NCBI GenBank assembly: GCA_024639825.1
Contig: JAHEGH010000008.1
Location: forward strand, 1-64,000
Reading direction: 5' to 3'
Length of the DNA: 64,000 nucleotides
From: Gammaproteobacteria bacterium
GTDB lineage: Bacteria; Pseudomonadota; Gammaproteobacteria; Steroidobacterales; Woeseiaceae
Part shown: piece by piece, positions 48,155 through 56,532 of the stretch
Numbering within the stretch: the first letter of the stretch is position 1
How the letters are laid out: every line of letters begins with the position of its first letter
Notes under the pieces: model-generated
What the model saw: the letters and a program-made list of their open reading frames with translations, nothing else
What the model was told of the DNA's origin: nothing
The model's database searches: none
Position numbers and translations under genes: made by a program

Positions 48155-49126
48155 ATGAATCTTGCACGCCTGAGTGTCCTGAGTGCATCTGTGATGATTG
48201 CCGCCTGCGGCAGCGGCGGCGATCAGTTCGGAGGCGCCCAGCCGCCGACCACAACCTTCGCCATCACGTCCGCCAACGCAGTGACAGCGGCTAGCGTGTC
48301 GTGGCAGGCGATTGCCGCCAGCGGTGATTTCGGCGATCTCGGCGGAGGCCTGGTGCTGTCTACAGACTCCCCGGGCGGATTCGCGAAAGCCTCGGTGGCC
48401 CAGAAGGCCGGTGGCTCCCTTGTCAACGTCGTACGGCAGGTTCCATTCGGGCCCGAAGTATTGCCCTGCCTCACCGACGGTATCGTGACTCTGTCCGGCG
48501 ATATTGCGAATCCAGAGACCCTGACCGTCGGCGACACGTTTCGGGCGGTTTACGAACTCTGTGATGACGGTGCAGGCGAAGTGATCGACGGCGCCATCGA
48601 TTTCACGGTGCGTGAATTCACGGGCGACATCCTGACCGGCCTGTATATGCTGAGCATGGATACCGTTGTAACGAACCTGCAGGTGGTTACGGGAACCGAC
48701 ACCATTAGCAACAATGGCGACGTAAACGTCACGCTGGACACCATGCTGGCCCCATTAGTCTCCGCAGGCGTTTCGGGAACCTCAATGACCGTCGACTCCA
48801 ATGCGAGTTCCGAGACACTGAGCGCCTATTCGTCGAGGCAGACCGTCGACGGCAACCTGCAGACACTTCCCTTCACCCTGTCGGCGTCAGGCACGCTCGA
48901 CAGCACACAACTTGCAGGCATCATCCGGTACTCGACGCCGGTGACGTTTGCGGGCGAAGGGGCTGACTATCCCAGCTCCGGTGCACTGCTCGTCGAGGGG
49001 GATAACTCATCAGCGCGGCTCACAGCGGTCGACAATGTCAACGTCACCATCGAGATCGACTCCAACGGTGATGGGGTTATCGACGCCACCATCGAGACAA
49101 CCTGGGCCGCCCTTGCGGCTTCATAA
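48155..49126 (+). CDS. Putative lipoprotein, beta-rich
   Basis: A 323-residue protein with a lipobox (IAAC, Cys18). The mature part is rich in Ser, Thr, Asp and Val and lacks cysteines except for LPCL and ELCDD; it looks like repeated beta strands (for example VNVTLDTMLAPLVSAGVSGTSMTVDSNASSETLSAYSSRQTVDGNLQ). The start at 48155 gives the signal peptide; an upstream reading adds only an unlikely N-terminus. No family recognised. It precedes the ParA gene by 65 nt on the same strand. Confidence 0.75.
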   Translation: MNLARLSVLSASVMIAACGSGGDQFGGAQPPTTTFAITSANAVTAASVSWQAIAASGDFGDLGGGLVLSTDSPGGFAKASVAQKAGGSLVNVVRQVPFGPEVLPCLTDGIVTLSGDIANPETLTVGDTFRAVYELCDDGAGEVIDGAIDFTVREFTGDILTGLYMLSMDTVVTNLQVVTGTDTISNNGDVNVTLDTMLAPLVSAGVSGTSMTVDSNASSETLSAYSSRQTVDGNLQTLPFTLSASGTLDSTQLAGIIRYSTPVTFAGEGADYPSSGALLVEGDNSSARLTAVDNVNVTIEIDSNGDGVIDATIETTWAALAAS

Positions 49127-49191
49127 GGAACGGCGCGAGAATCCTGAGCGATTCCGAGCTATTATGTGAACTTGCTGAATGCCAGACTGAC

Positions 49192-49962
49192 ATGCTGATA
49201 ACGCCAAGACGAGACAAGCTGAACAAGATTGTCATCCTCAACCCCAAAGGGGGTTGCGGCAAGTCTACGCTCGCGACCAATCTGGCAGCCGCCTACGCGC
49301 AACGCGGGCCGACGCCCGCGATCATGGATTACGATCCGCAGGGCTCGACGATGGCATGGCTGGATCGACGCCCCGCAGACCTGGCGGCTATCCACGGCAT
49401 CGCCGCTTACAAGAAGTCCATGCAGGCAACCCGCAGCTGGCAATTGCGAGTGCCGAATGACACGGTCAACCTGCTGATTGACTCACCAGCAAGCGTTGAC
49501 CACAACGACCTGCGCGAACTCACACGCGACTCAACAAGCATCCTGGTGCCCGTGCTGCCATCGTCGATGGACATCCATGCGGCGTCGCGCTGCATTGCCG
49601 ACCTGCTGCTCGTTGCCAAGGTCGATCGCCGCGATCGCAAGCTCGCCGTCGTGGCGAATCGCACGCGCAAGAACACCAAGAGTTTTGCGAAGCTCATGCG
49701 CTTCCTCGACTCCCTGGGAATTCCGATCATCGCCGTTCTTCGGGACAGCCAGAATTTCGTGCATGCCGCCGAACAAGGCATTGGGCTTTGCGAGATGCAA
49801 CCGTCGCGCGTGAAGAAAGATGTCGAACAGATTGAGAAAATCGTGTCCTGGCTGGAAGCCTGGCCGGAGCGTCGCCGTGACCCGACATCAGCCACCTCGA
49901 TCAATCACGAGCCCTCGGTACGCCGGCCACTTTTGCGCCGACCGAGTTTCGGTTCAGCCTGA
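49192..49962 (+). CDS. Orphan ParA/MinD-family ATPase
   Basis: A 256-residue deviant-Walker ATPase: KGGCGKST at 19-26 with the signature Lys19, then AIMDYDPQGSTMAWLDRR with the ParA DxDPQGS motif. Such proteins pattern chromosomes, plasmids or protein arrays on the nucleoid or membrane. There is no parB, no parS-like palindromes seen and no partner adjacent; the protein after the Walker motifs has no N-terminal HTH. It ends convergently with the dehydratase gene, overlapping by 9 nt. Cargo unknown. Confidence 0.85.
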   Translation: MLITPRRDKLNKIVILNPKGGCGKSTLATNLAAAYAQRGPTPAIMDYDPQGSTMAWLDRRPADLAAIHGIAAYKKSMQATRSWQLRVPNDTVNLLIDSPASVDHNDLRELTRDSTSILVPVLPSSMDIHAASRCIADLLLVAKVDRRDRKLAVVANRTRKNTKSFAKLMRFLDSLGIPIIAVLRDSQNFVHAAEQGIGLCEMQPSRVKKDVEQIEKIVSWLEAWPERRRDPTSATSINHEPSVRRPLLRRPSFGSA

Positions 49963-50931
49963 CGTGTCCCGCTGAATCTCAGCGAACAGATCACCGTCGA
50001 CATTACCACCACTGATCACCACGACAGTGGTCTTTCCTTGTGTGTCGATTTTACCGGACAGGACCGCCGCAAGGGCGACCGCACCCCCGGGCTCAACCAC
50101 AAGTTTTAGATTGGCGAAAGCAAAACGCATGGCCGCGCGTACTTCGGCATCGCTGACAACCAGCCCCTTCCCAAGCAACCCCTGGTTGATGGCAAAGGTC
50201 ATTTCGCCGGGCGCATGCGCCTGTAATGCATCGCATATCGAGCGCGCCGACGAATCAATATGCTCGCGTTTGCCCGACAGCAGTGAACGTGCCGTATCGT
50301 CAAAACCCTCCGGCTCTACCGGATGCACCTCAGCGTTTGCATAATTCGCTTTCAGGGCCATTGCCGTACCGGCAATCAGACCGCCGCCGCCGCAACACAC
50401 CAGAACCTGATCCGGCTCAATGCCAAGTTCGGCACATTGCTGGGCGATCTCGAGCCCGACGGTACCCTGCCCTGCAATGATGAATTCATGATCGTATGAC
50501 GGCACCACCACAGCACCCCGCGCCGCTGCGATTTCGCGAGCGATGGTCTCGCGGTCCCCGGTGTAACGATCGTAGGTGATGACCTCACCTCCCAGTCGCC
50601 GCGTGTTCTCGAGTTTCGCCCGCGGTGCATCCTTCGGCATGACAATCGCTGTCTGGATGCCAAGCATCGTGCCGGCCGCCGCCACACCCTGTGCGTGATT
50701 ACCCGATGAAAATGCGACAACGCCCCGTTTGGCCTCGTCGCGGTTCAACTGGCTAAGGAAGTTGTAGGCGCCACGAATCTTGAACGAACCTGTCACCTGC
50801 AGGCACTCCGGTTTTATCAGTACCCTGCCGCCAGCCAGGGCATCAAGTTGCCGGTTGCTGAGCAGGGGAGTACGAATCGCAATGCCGGCAAGCCGACCTG
50901 CCGCCGCTTCGATGTCTTTGTACTCAATCAT
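49954..50931 (-). CDS. Threonine/serine dehydratase (PLP, no ACT domain)
   Basis: A 325-residue fold-type II PLP enzyme with the lysine in TGSFKIRGAYN (Lys51), SSGNHAQGVA, and the glycine-rich phosphate loop CCGGGGLIAGTA. It lacks the C-terminal regulatory domain of IlvA, so it fits catabolic threonine/serine dehydratases (TdcB-like) or serine racemase. Deamination of L-threonine or L-serine is likely. It overlaps the pterin dehydratase gene by 4 nt (ATGA). Confidence 0.9.
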   Translation of the reverse strand: MIEYKDIEAAAGRLAGIAIRTPLLSNRQLDALAGGRVLIKPECLQVTGSFKIRGAYNFLSQLNRDEAKRGVVAFSSGNHAQGVAAAGTMLGIQTAIVMPKDAPRAKLENTRRLGGEVITYDRYTGDRETIAREIAAARGAVVVPSYDHEFIIAGQGTVGLEIAQQCAELGIEPDQVLVCCGGGGLIAGTAMALKANYANAEVHPVEPEGFDDTARSLLSGKREHIDSSARSICDALQAHAPGEMTFAINQGLLGKGLVVSDAEVRAAMRFAFANLKLVVEPGGAVALAAVLSGKIDTQGKTTVVVISGGNVDGDLFAEIQRDTSG

Positions 50932-51278
50932 GTCGTCGTACCGTCCGCCAGCCGGTCGGTCTTGGCCGCGCAGATGAAGTCATTGTCGGAAAGCCCGTTG
51001 ATCGAATGCGTCGTGTAGCTGACGGTGCACCTGCCGTAAGCGACCGTTAGAACCGGATGATGATCTTCGGCAATCGCAACTTCGGCGGCGGCATTCGCAA
51101 ACTCGAGTGTCTTCTCGTAGGCCGGAAACCGAAAGCTGCGCGTGATGCCAAGGCCGTCTTCGCTTAGCCTCCAGTCAGCATGCAGCGCTCGTAACAACTC
51201 CTGCGCCTGTTCTGACGTCAACGGCTCGGTACCACCTTCACAGGGTCTGCAACGACGTTCGGCGAGTTTTTCAGGCAT
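50928..51278 (-). CDS. phhB: Pterin-4a-carbinolamine dehydratase
   Basis: A 116-residue enzyme that regenerates tetrahydrobiopterin-type cofactors for phenylalanine hydroxylase. It carries EDHHPVLTVAYGRCTVSYTTHSINGLSDNDF, which includes the catalytic His-His and the later His of the family. Full length. ATG at 51278; a longer frame runs into the terminator region. No phhA gene is in the window. It is translationally coupled to the dehydratase gene that follows. Confidence 0.93.
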   Translation of the reverse strand: MPEKLAERRCRPCEGGTEPLTSEQAQELLRALHADWRLSEDGLGITRSFRFPAYEKTLEFANAAAEVAIAEDHHPVLTVAYGRCTVSYTTHSINGLSDNDFICAAKTDRLADGTTT

Positions 51279-51315
51279 GTGAAATTCCGCGTTCGGTGAG
51301 GAGACAGACAGTAGC

Positions 51316-51347
51316 AAAAAAAGGCCGACCCCGTTACAGGGCCGGCC
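51316..51347 (-). terminator. Terminator after the OmpA-family gene
   Basis: A G/C-rich hairpin (GGCCGACCCC at 51323-51332 with GGGCCGGCC at 51339-51347, one mismatch) followed on the minus strand by seven T. It lies 20 nt beyond the OmpA stop and before the pterin dehydratase gene. Confidence 0.85.
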
Positions 51348-51366
51348 AGGCGGAGACTCAGATGAG

Positions 51367-52086
51367 TCACAGGGAAGATGAGTCAGGGTTGGCTGCCAGC
51401 GACGGCGTGTTATCGATGAACAGCTTGACGCTGACACGGCGCTCGAGGGCGTAGCTGTCGAGTGTCTCGTCCTGCGCGGCCGACTCGCCGTGGGCGCTTA
51501 CATTGATACGATTTGGGTGGATTCCCGCAGCCACCAGCTGATCGCGAATGAACTGCACACGACGCTCGGACAACTCAAGGTTGTAATCGGCATCACCGCG
51601 CTCATCGGCGAACCCGTCGAGCTGGATATGGATATCCGTCATACCCGCCAATGTGCCGGCCAGCTGCGCCAGGCGGTCGCCCGTCATGTCAGCGAGCACG
51701 GCTTCGTCCGTACGGAATAACAGGTCCATCGCGATACCGGCCTGCAGCAGGCTGACGAGCTCCGGACGTGCAACGTTTTGCAGGCGGTCGATCTCCCCGC
51801 TCAGCGCGTCAACGTCGTTCTCGAGCTTGACGACCGTACTATTGGAACTGGCTACCGCAACCTGCAGGCCGTCAATGCGCTCGTCCTTATGGTGCATCGT
51901 GTCGCCAAGCTTGGCGCCGATCGCTGCACCGATGATAAGGCCAACCGGGCCGCCGGCAATCGCGCCAACCAGGGCGCCCGATCCCACGCCGATCGCTTCT
52001 TCTTTGGAACTCTTGCTGGCTGCCTGCGACGGTACCGCGAACAGGATGGAAACAGCTGCTGTGATTGCAATGATTGTATGACGCAT
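51367..52086 (-). CDS. OmpA-family protein with glycine zipper
   Basis: A 239-residue protein. Signal peptide about 1-22 (VPSQAA), glycine zipper (about 30-62, EEAIGVGSGALVGAIAGGPVGLIIGAAIGAKLGD), a short coiled coil (75-105), and a C-terminal OmpA peptidoglycan-binding domain (ITVxLDGFADERGDADYNLELSERRVQFIRDQL). This layout matches the PdsO type of OmpA protein known from proteobacterial sortase systems, but no sortase is visible here. It lies 138 nt after the vWA gene, which suggests it belongs with the cluster, with its own promoter possible. Confidence 0.85.
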   Translation of the reverse strand: MRHTIIAITAAVSILFAVPSQAASKSSKEEAIGVGSGALVGAIAGGPVGLIIGAAIGAKLGDTMHHKDERIDGLQVAVASSNSTVVKLENDVDALSGEIDRLQNVARPELVSLLQAGIAMDLLFRTDEAVLADMTGDRLAQLAGTLAGMTDIHIQLDGFADERGDADYNLELSERRVQFIRDQLVAAGIHPNRINVSAHGESAAQDETLDSYALERRVSVKLFIDNTPSLAANPDSSSL

Positions 52087-52149
52087 GTGAATGATCTCCT
52101 GGTTACTTGGCGGCCCAATGGCCGGCTTCGGAGTTCATTACACAATCGA

Positions 52150-52173
52150 ATAGCGCGCCGGAAACGGCGCTAT
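52150..52173. other. Hairpin between the OmpA gene and the vWA gene
   Basis: ATAGCGCGCCG and CGGCGCTAT can pair around a GAAA tetraloop with a two-base bulge. No clear T-run follows, so it may be a processing or attenuation structure rather than a terminator. Confidence 0.4.
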
Positions 52174-52224
52174 CGTGGAAAGCTGCCGATCAATTGTGGC
52201 GAATAATGGCGTTAGCAACTATTG

Positions 52225-53226
52225 CTAGCGGTTTTCGTCGGTCAGGGCAACAAACGTCCCACCATTGCGGTCGCACAGCACTCGCATAAGCGTGGCGAAA
52301 CGACTGGCGGAGCGAGGAATCTGGCCACCGCCACGAAAACCGCGGGGAAACCCGACGCCATGGATGCGAACGCGGCGCGAGCCGTCTGCACCAACTCGGT
52401 TGCGCCGGTCGATCGTGCCGACGACCTGGTCGATATTCATTTGGCCCGCAAAGTCATCGCCGAACACATAGATACTGATCTTCTTGTCCGCAGCCCAGAA
52501 CGTCTCGATCGCAGCCTGGATCCCATCGACCGGATTACTGTCACTTTGTGCAAACCAGGTACGCATACGATTGACGATCGCCTGCCTGCGGCCCGGCGAG
52601 TCGGGAATCCAACGTCCGGCGTATTCCGAAAACATGTACTGGCCATCATCGTTCATGATCTGGATACCCTTTACCTCGGGATAGGCCTCAAGCGCTTCCT
52701 GCAACTTGCGCTGCACGAGGCCCCAGTTGTAGTTGACCATGCTATTTGATGTATCAATGACGAAAATAATGTATTCGCTATCCACCGGAATGCCCGCCAC
52801 TGCATCTCTTTCGCTGCGTTGGTAAAAAGGCAACAGGCGTTTCATTTCCTCCGTCAGCCGTTGTCGCGCGACGCGCAATTCGCCTTCGTCGATCGTCGCT
52901 TCCTCTTCCTGCCTGCTGGCCTCGTACTGTCCACGAATACGATTAAGGTCACCCTGCAGCTCTGCCAGTTCAGTCCGGGTTGCGGCGGCATCCTGACTGA
53001 CCTTCTTGAGTTCACGGTCGAGGATGACGGATTCACCGCGCAGGTTAAACAACTCTTCCTGCAGCAGCGCGATCAGTTGTTCGAGGTTCTCTTCGGCTTT
53101 TTCAATGACGACGGGTTCGTAAATCTTGCTCAATACAAGGAGCAGGATAATTGCGCCAAACCCGCAGCAGATGCAGTCGAGGAACGACAGGCTGAATGCT
53201 TCGATATTGCGGCGGCGGCGTCTCAT
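52225..53226 (-). CDS. Membrane-anchored vWA protein, ExbD-like topology (copy 1)
   Basis: A 333-residue protein: short basic N-terminus (MRRRRRN), a single helix containing FLDCICCGFGAIILLLVL (15-32) with Asp17, a coiled coil (about 38-130), and a von Willebrand A domain with the MIDAS motif DTSNS (158-162). The N-in/one-helix/periplasmic layout and the buried Asp are those of ExbD, TolR and MotB. The coiled coil would set the vWA domain away from the membrane. It starts 12 nt after the second vWA gene. I do not know a described family with this layout. Confidence 0.87.
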   Translation of the reverse strand: MRRRRRNIEAFSLSFLDCICCGFGAIILLLVLSKIYEPVVIEKAEENLEQLIALLQEELFNLRGESVILDRELKKVSQDAAATRTELAELQGDLNRIRGQYEASRQEEEATIDEGELRVARQRLTEEMKRLLPFYQRSERDAVAGIPVDSEYIIFVIDTSNSMVNYNWGLVQRKLQEALEAYPEVKGIQIMNDDGQYMFSEYAGRWIPDSPGRRQAIVNRMRTWFAQSDSNPVDGIQAAIETFWAADKKISIYVFGDDFAGQMNIDQVVGTIDRRNRVGADGSRRVRIHGVGFPRGFRGGGQIPRSASRFATLMRVLCDRNGGTFVALTDENR

Positions 53227-53238
53227 AACAGCACCCTC

Positions 53239-54336
53239 TTACGGCCAGTCCCGACTGACGGTCATGAAAGAACCATTCGTCGTTAACGCGAGAGACCAGA
53301 AGGAAATAGGCGCGGCGAAATCGCCCTGCATGGGAAACAGCATGATATTGACGGGTATGCCCGACGGGAGTTCACGCGTGGCGCGCGCGAAAATATTGAG
53401 TCTTTCGTTTGCACCCACCCGGGTTTTGTCCGTGGTCGCCGCCTCCATGGTCGGCATGCCATCGACGAGCAAAATGATGTTATCGGGTCTCGGTGACAGC
53501 GACTTCGCAACGGCAAATGCCGAGTGCATGTTCGTACCGTTCTTCGGCACGGTGCGGCGCAGAACGCGAATTGCTTCGGACAATTGTTGCCCGTCTCCGG
53601 CGGTCAGCCACACGCCCTCGGTACCGCGAATGACCGGCTCCGCCTGATTGTTAAACATATAGATCTGGTATTGATCGTCTTCCTGGAATTGTGTTGTCAG
53701 CCAGTTGACCGTCGCCACTACCTGACGCCACTTGCGCGCTCGTAACTGCTCAGACTCGGATTTGTTACGGCGAATGATGACATTCGCCACTTTGTCGGCG
53801 AGCATGCTGGCCGAGCGGTCCACCAGAATCAGGGTGCGTTCGCCACCAAGCCTCAGACCGGTCAGATACTGGCGATCGCCTTCACCTTTGAACTCGCGGA
53901 TTTGTTCGCCGGCTTCGTCCTGCTCAGCCTTGATAGCCAGAAGGCGCTTCACCTCTTCTTCCAGCGACTTGATATCCGACTGCAGCTTTTCGACACGCTC
54001 TATCTTGGCCAGCGTGTCCTGATCGTACTTGTCGAGTTCCGCCTGCAACTCCTGGATTAACGCGATAATCTGCGCAATCTTGCTGTCGGCGTCTTCTTTC
54101 TCAACTTCCAGTTTCTGCTTGGTGTTTCGTGCCAGGGCGAGATTCTTGCGTCCCTCGAGCACCTCGATCTCGAGCCGATTTGTCTCGGCCATCAGCTCGC
54201 TGTTGTCGTTCTCGGTCGTGGCGTTTACGTGTGAGTTGATGATCATGAAAAACAGGATGACTGCGCCGAAGCCACAGCTCATGCAGTCGAGGAACGACAT
54301 GCTGAAGATCTCGGTGGATCTGCGCCTACGCGCCAT
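53239..54336 (-). CDS. Membrane-anchored vWA protein, ExbD-like topology (copy 2)
   Basis: A 365-residue paralogue of the next gene: basic N-terminus (MARRRRS), helix FLDCMSCGFGAVILFFMI (15-32) with Asp17, a longer coiled coil (about 45-147), and a vWA domain with MIDAS motif DRSAS (173-177). The helix sequence is nearly the same as in copy 1, including Cys18 and Cys21, while the vWA domains are diverged, so the two probably form a heteromer. It overlaps the Hsp70-FHA gene by 11 nt, which supports coupled translation. Confidence 0.87.
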   Translation of the reverse strand: MARRRRSTEIFSMSFLDCMSCGFGAVILFFMIINSHVNATTENDNSELMAETNRLEIEVLEGRKNLALARNTKQKLEVEKEDADSKIAQIIALIQELQAELDKYDQDTLAKIERVEKLQSDIKSLEEEVKRLLAIKAEQDEAGEQIREFKGEGDRQYLTGLRLGGERTLILVDRSASMLADKVANVIIRRNKSESEQLRARKWRQVVATVNWLTTQFQEDDQYQIYMFNNQAEPVIRGTEGVWLTAGDGQQLSEAIRVLRRTVPKNGTNMHSAFAVAKSLSPRPDNIILLVDGMPTMEAATTDKTRVGANERLNIFARATRELPSGIPVNIMLFPMQGDFAAPISFWSLALTTNGSFMTVSRDWP

Positions 54337-55687
54337 TTGCCGTCTCCACGTAAATCATGCGCAGTTCCACGCCGGGCGTACCAACTCGCAATACATCGCC
54401 AGTCTGCAGGACCGCCGAACCATCGATGCGATGCCCGTTCAGGAATGTGCCGTAGCGACTATGATCTGTGACAACGCACTGGCCATCGATTGTGGAGATA
54501 TCGCAATGTCGTCGCGAAACACCGGGAACATCCGGCCCCAGATCCAGCCAGCGCTCCCCCTCCGAGGTCTGCGTTCCCAGCGATAGTGCGACTCCGCCGA
54601 CCGGAACCGCGTTGTTGCCGAGCAAGATATGTGTGGGTTGCGCGGCCGCCTCACGGCCACCCACATCAACGGACACGGGCGCCTGGTCCCATGGCAGGTG
54701 GCGCGCGAGTGTTACCACACTGCCCGGGCGGCTCTCGACGCAACGTTGCAACAGCCCGCGCGCAGTAGCGCCGGGCTCAAGCAGAAATACCGCGCCGCCG
54801 ACCCTGGCTTTCAATGTGTCCGCTAGTCCGGGCATGCGTGCCGCACGATCCGATAACTGCAGCGCGGGCGTCTCTCCCGCACGGTAGAGAGCACGCAGGT
54901 TGCTCACAATATTCTGGTAGACCGGAGTTGCTGCCGTCACAAAATCGAGCGAAGAAATTTCGGCCTTATGCGCTATGCCGCGATACGCGATCTCCATCGG
55001 TACAGACTCACGACTACTCGCGATGCCAAGCCAGTCCAGCATCCGGTCCTGCAGCATCTGTTCGGTCTCTGCCGTATGCAATGGGTCGAAGCGCGACTGC
55101 TGCACGAAAGACTCGGCAATCATGCGCAGCCAGATGCCATACAAGTCGAGCATGCCCGTCTCGTCGACCAGCGCCGAACGCTCAAATTGCGCCTGCCCTT
55201 CCTGCTGCAGGCGTGTCAGCATCGTGGAATGCAGACTCAGGTCGACGTGCACCGGCACCGCGTTCTTGTACTGGCGACGCGTTGCCGCCACTGCCGCATC
55301 GACCATCGCAACCACCGGGATATCGAGGTCCATCGCGATACCGAGGAGCAGCCCGAGGTTTTCAGCATTCATGTAGCCCGGTACAGCCAGCGCCAGCCGA
55401 TCACCCGGCTTCGCCACACGTTGCCACAGGGTTTCGAATTGCCTGCTCACCAGATCCGCAGCGGTCAGGTGCTGGAAGCGCGCATCCGCCAGCGGTGTTG
55501 CGCGCAGGTCGTCCCAGTAATGATTCTTGGTACGCCGCGGCTCCAGGCTTGCGCTGGCCCAGGCCTCGCGGCCCGTCACAAGGCCATCATCCTTGAGCAA
55601 CGCGTATCCCGGTTCGCGACACAGGATACGCTCGCCATCCGTTAGCAGGAGGCCTGCGTCGTTCAGATGTGCTGCGAGCAAGGTCAC
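54326..55687 (-). CDS. Hsp70/actin-like protein with C-terminal FHA domain
   Basis: A 453-residue soluble protein. The first 320 residues have the outline of an Hsp70/actin ATPase (LALAVPGYMNAENLGLLLGIAMDLDIPVVAMVDAAVAA then VHVDLSLHSTML), but the glycine-rich phosphate loops are degenerate, so nucleotide binding is doubtful. Residues about 365-450 are an FHA domain with SRRHCDIS and YGTFLNGHRI, the phosphothreonine-binding pattern. GTG start. It lies between the ExbB-like gene and the vWA genes and may join kinase signalling to them. Confidence 0.78.
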   Translation of the reverse strand: MTLLAAHLNDAGLLLTDGERILCREPGYALLKDDGLVTGREAWASASLEPRRTKNHYWDDLRATPLADARFQHLTAADLVSRQFETLWQRVAKPGDRLALAVPGYMNAENLGLLLGIAMDLDIPVVAMVDAAVAATRRQYKNAVPVHVDLSLHSTMLTRLQQEGQAQFERSALVDETGMLDLYGIWLRMIAESFVQQSRFDPLHTAETEQMLQDRMLDWLGIASSRESVPMEIAYRGIAHKAEISSLDFVTAATPVYQNIVSNLRALYRAGETPALQLSDRAARMPGLADTLKARVGGAVFLLEPGATARGLLQRCVESRPGSVVTLARHLPWDQAPVSVDVGGREAAAQPTHILLGNNAVPVGGVALSLGTQTSEGERWLDLGPDVPGVSRRHCDISTIDGQCVVTDHSRYGTFLNGHRIDGSAVLQTGDVLRVGTPGVELRMIYVETANGA

Positions 55688-55706
55688 GAGTGCGTCCGAT
55701 CCAGTG

Positions 55707-56507
55707 TCAGTCTGACTTCAGGTGCCGAATAACTTTGTCATCACAGTATGTCTCGCTGTCGAAAACGAGCCGTTCCTGCACAAGCTGCAACTGGTGCACG
55801 AGGAACATCAGGAAAATACTGATGAGCAGCGCGATGAAGGTCGAGTTAAACGCCACACCGAGACTCTGCGTAACACCGGCGATATCACCTTTGACCGCCT
55901 TGTCCGCCTGGGCCAGGGCTTCACCAATTCCACGTACCGTGCCAATGAACCCGATCGACGGGATAGCCCAGGAAATATAGCGAATCATTGAGAGCTCTGA
56001 CTCGAGACGCTCGGCCTCGGATTCGCAAATCGTGTGAGTACTGGTCGATACATCCTGAATACTTCGCGTCGAGGCAAAACGTCGCAGGGCGTTCAAAAGA
56101 GCACGTGGCAACAGCATTTGCTGGCGATCTTCAGGCAGGGCCTGCACCTGACGTGCAAACTCGCGCGTGTCCTCGGGAAGTATTCGCATTCCTTCCGGGA
56201 CCGGGACGAGGTCGACGTCGAGCAGCTTCCTCTCGGCATTAATTTTTGCAGCTTTGTAACCCATGATGGCCAACGCCCAGAACATCAGAATGAAACAGGA
56301 CTCCTGCTCCAGGTCCTTTATCAGCACCCAGACGCTGCGTTCGCGCACGAAATCCGGGTCGGCTTCCGCCATCATGTTTTGCTCGATGATGACTTCGGCT
56401 GCATTGGGTCGCACTACGGACACGTAGAACGCATGCACGACAATGATCGCGATGATCAGAGCGAACAGCTGGTAGACGAATTCAACTGGGATATTCTTCT
56501 TGTTCAT
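55707..56507 (-). CDS. ExbB/MotA-family channel protein of the vWA cluster
   Basis: A 266-residue inner-membrane protein with four helices (about 11-31, 67-87, 176-196 and 216-238). The MotA_ExbB core reads PSIGFIGTVRGIGEALAQAD and SLGVAFNSTFIALLISIFLMFLVH, matching the pore helices. Between helices 2 and 3 it has a cytoplasmic loop of about 85 residues. A TTG two codons upstream is an alternative start. No separate exbD gene is near; the vWA proteins are the natural partners. It is divergent in sequence from the ExbB of the motor operon at 12089. Confidence 0.9.
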   Translation of the reverse strand: MNKKNIPVEFVYQLFALIIAIIVVHAFYVSVVRPNAAEVIIEQNMMAEADPDFVRERSVWVLIKDLEQESCFILMFWALAIMGYKAAKINAERKLLDVDLVPVPEGMRILPEDTREFARQVQALPEDRQQMLLPRALLNALRRFASTRSIQDVSTSTHTICESEAERLESELSMIRYISWAIPSIGFIGTVRGIGEALAQADKAVKGDIAGVTQSLGVAFNSTFIALLISIFLMFLVHQLQLVQERLVFDSETYCDDKVIRHLKSD

Positions 56508-56532
56508 AGGCAATGCTCAGTAGCTCATGCGA

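Noticed and set aside
52225..56507. Zorya-type defence system
   Set aside because: An ExbB-like protein is present, but the partners lack a MotB peptidoglycan domain and there is no ZorC, ZorD or ZorE.
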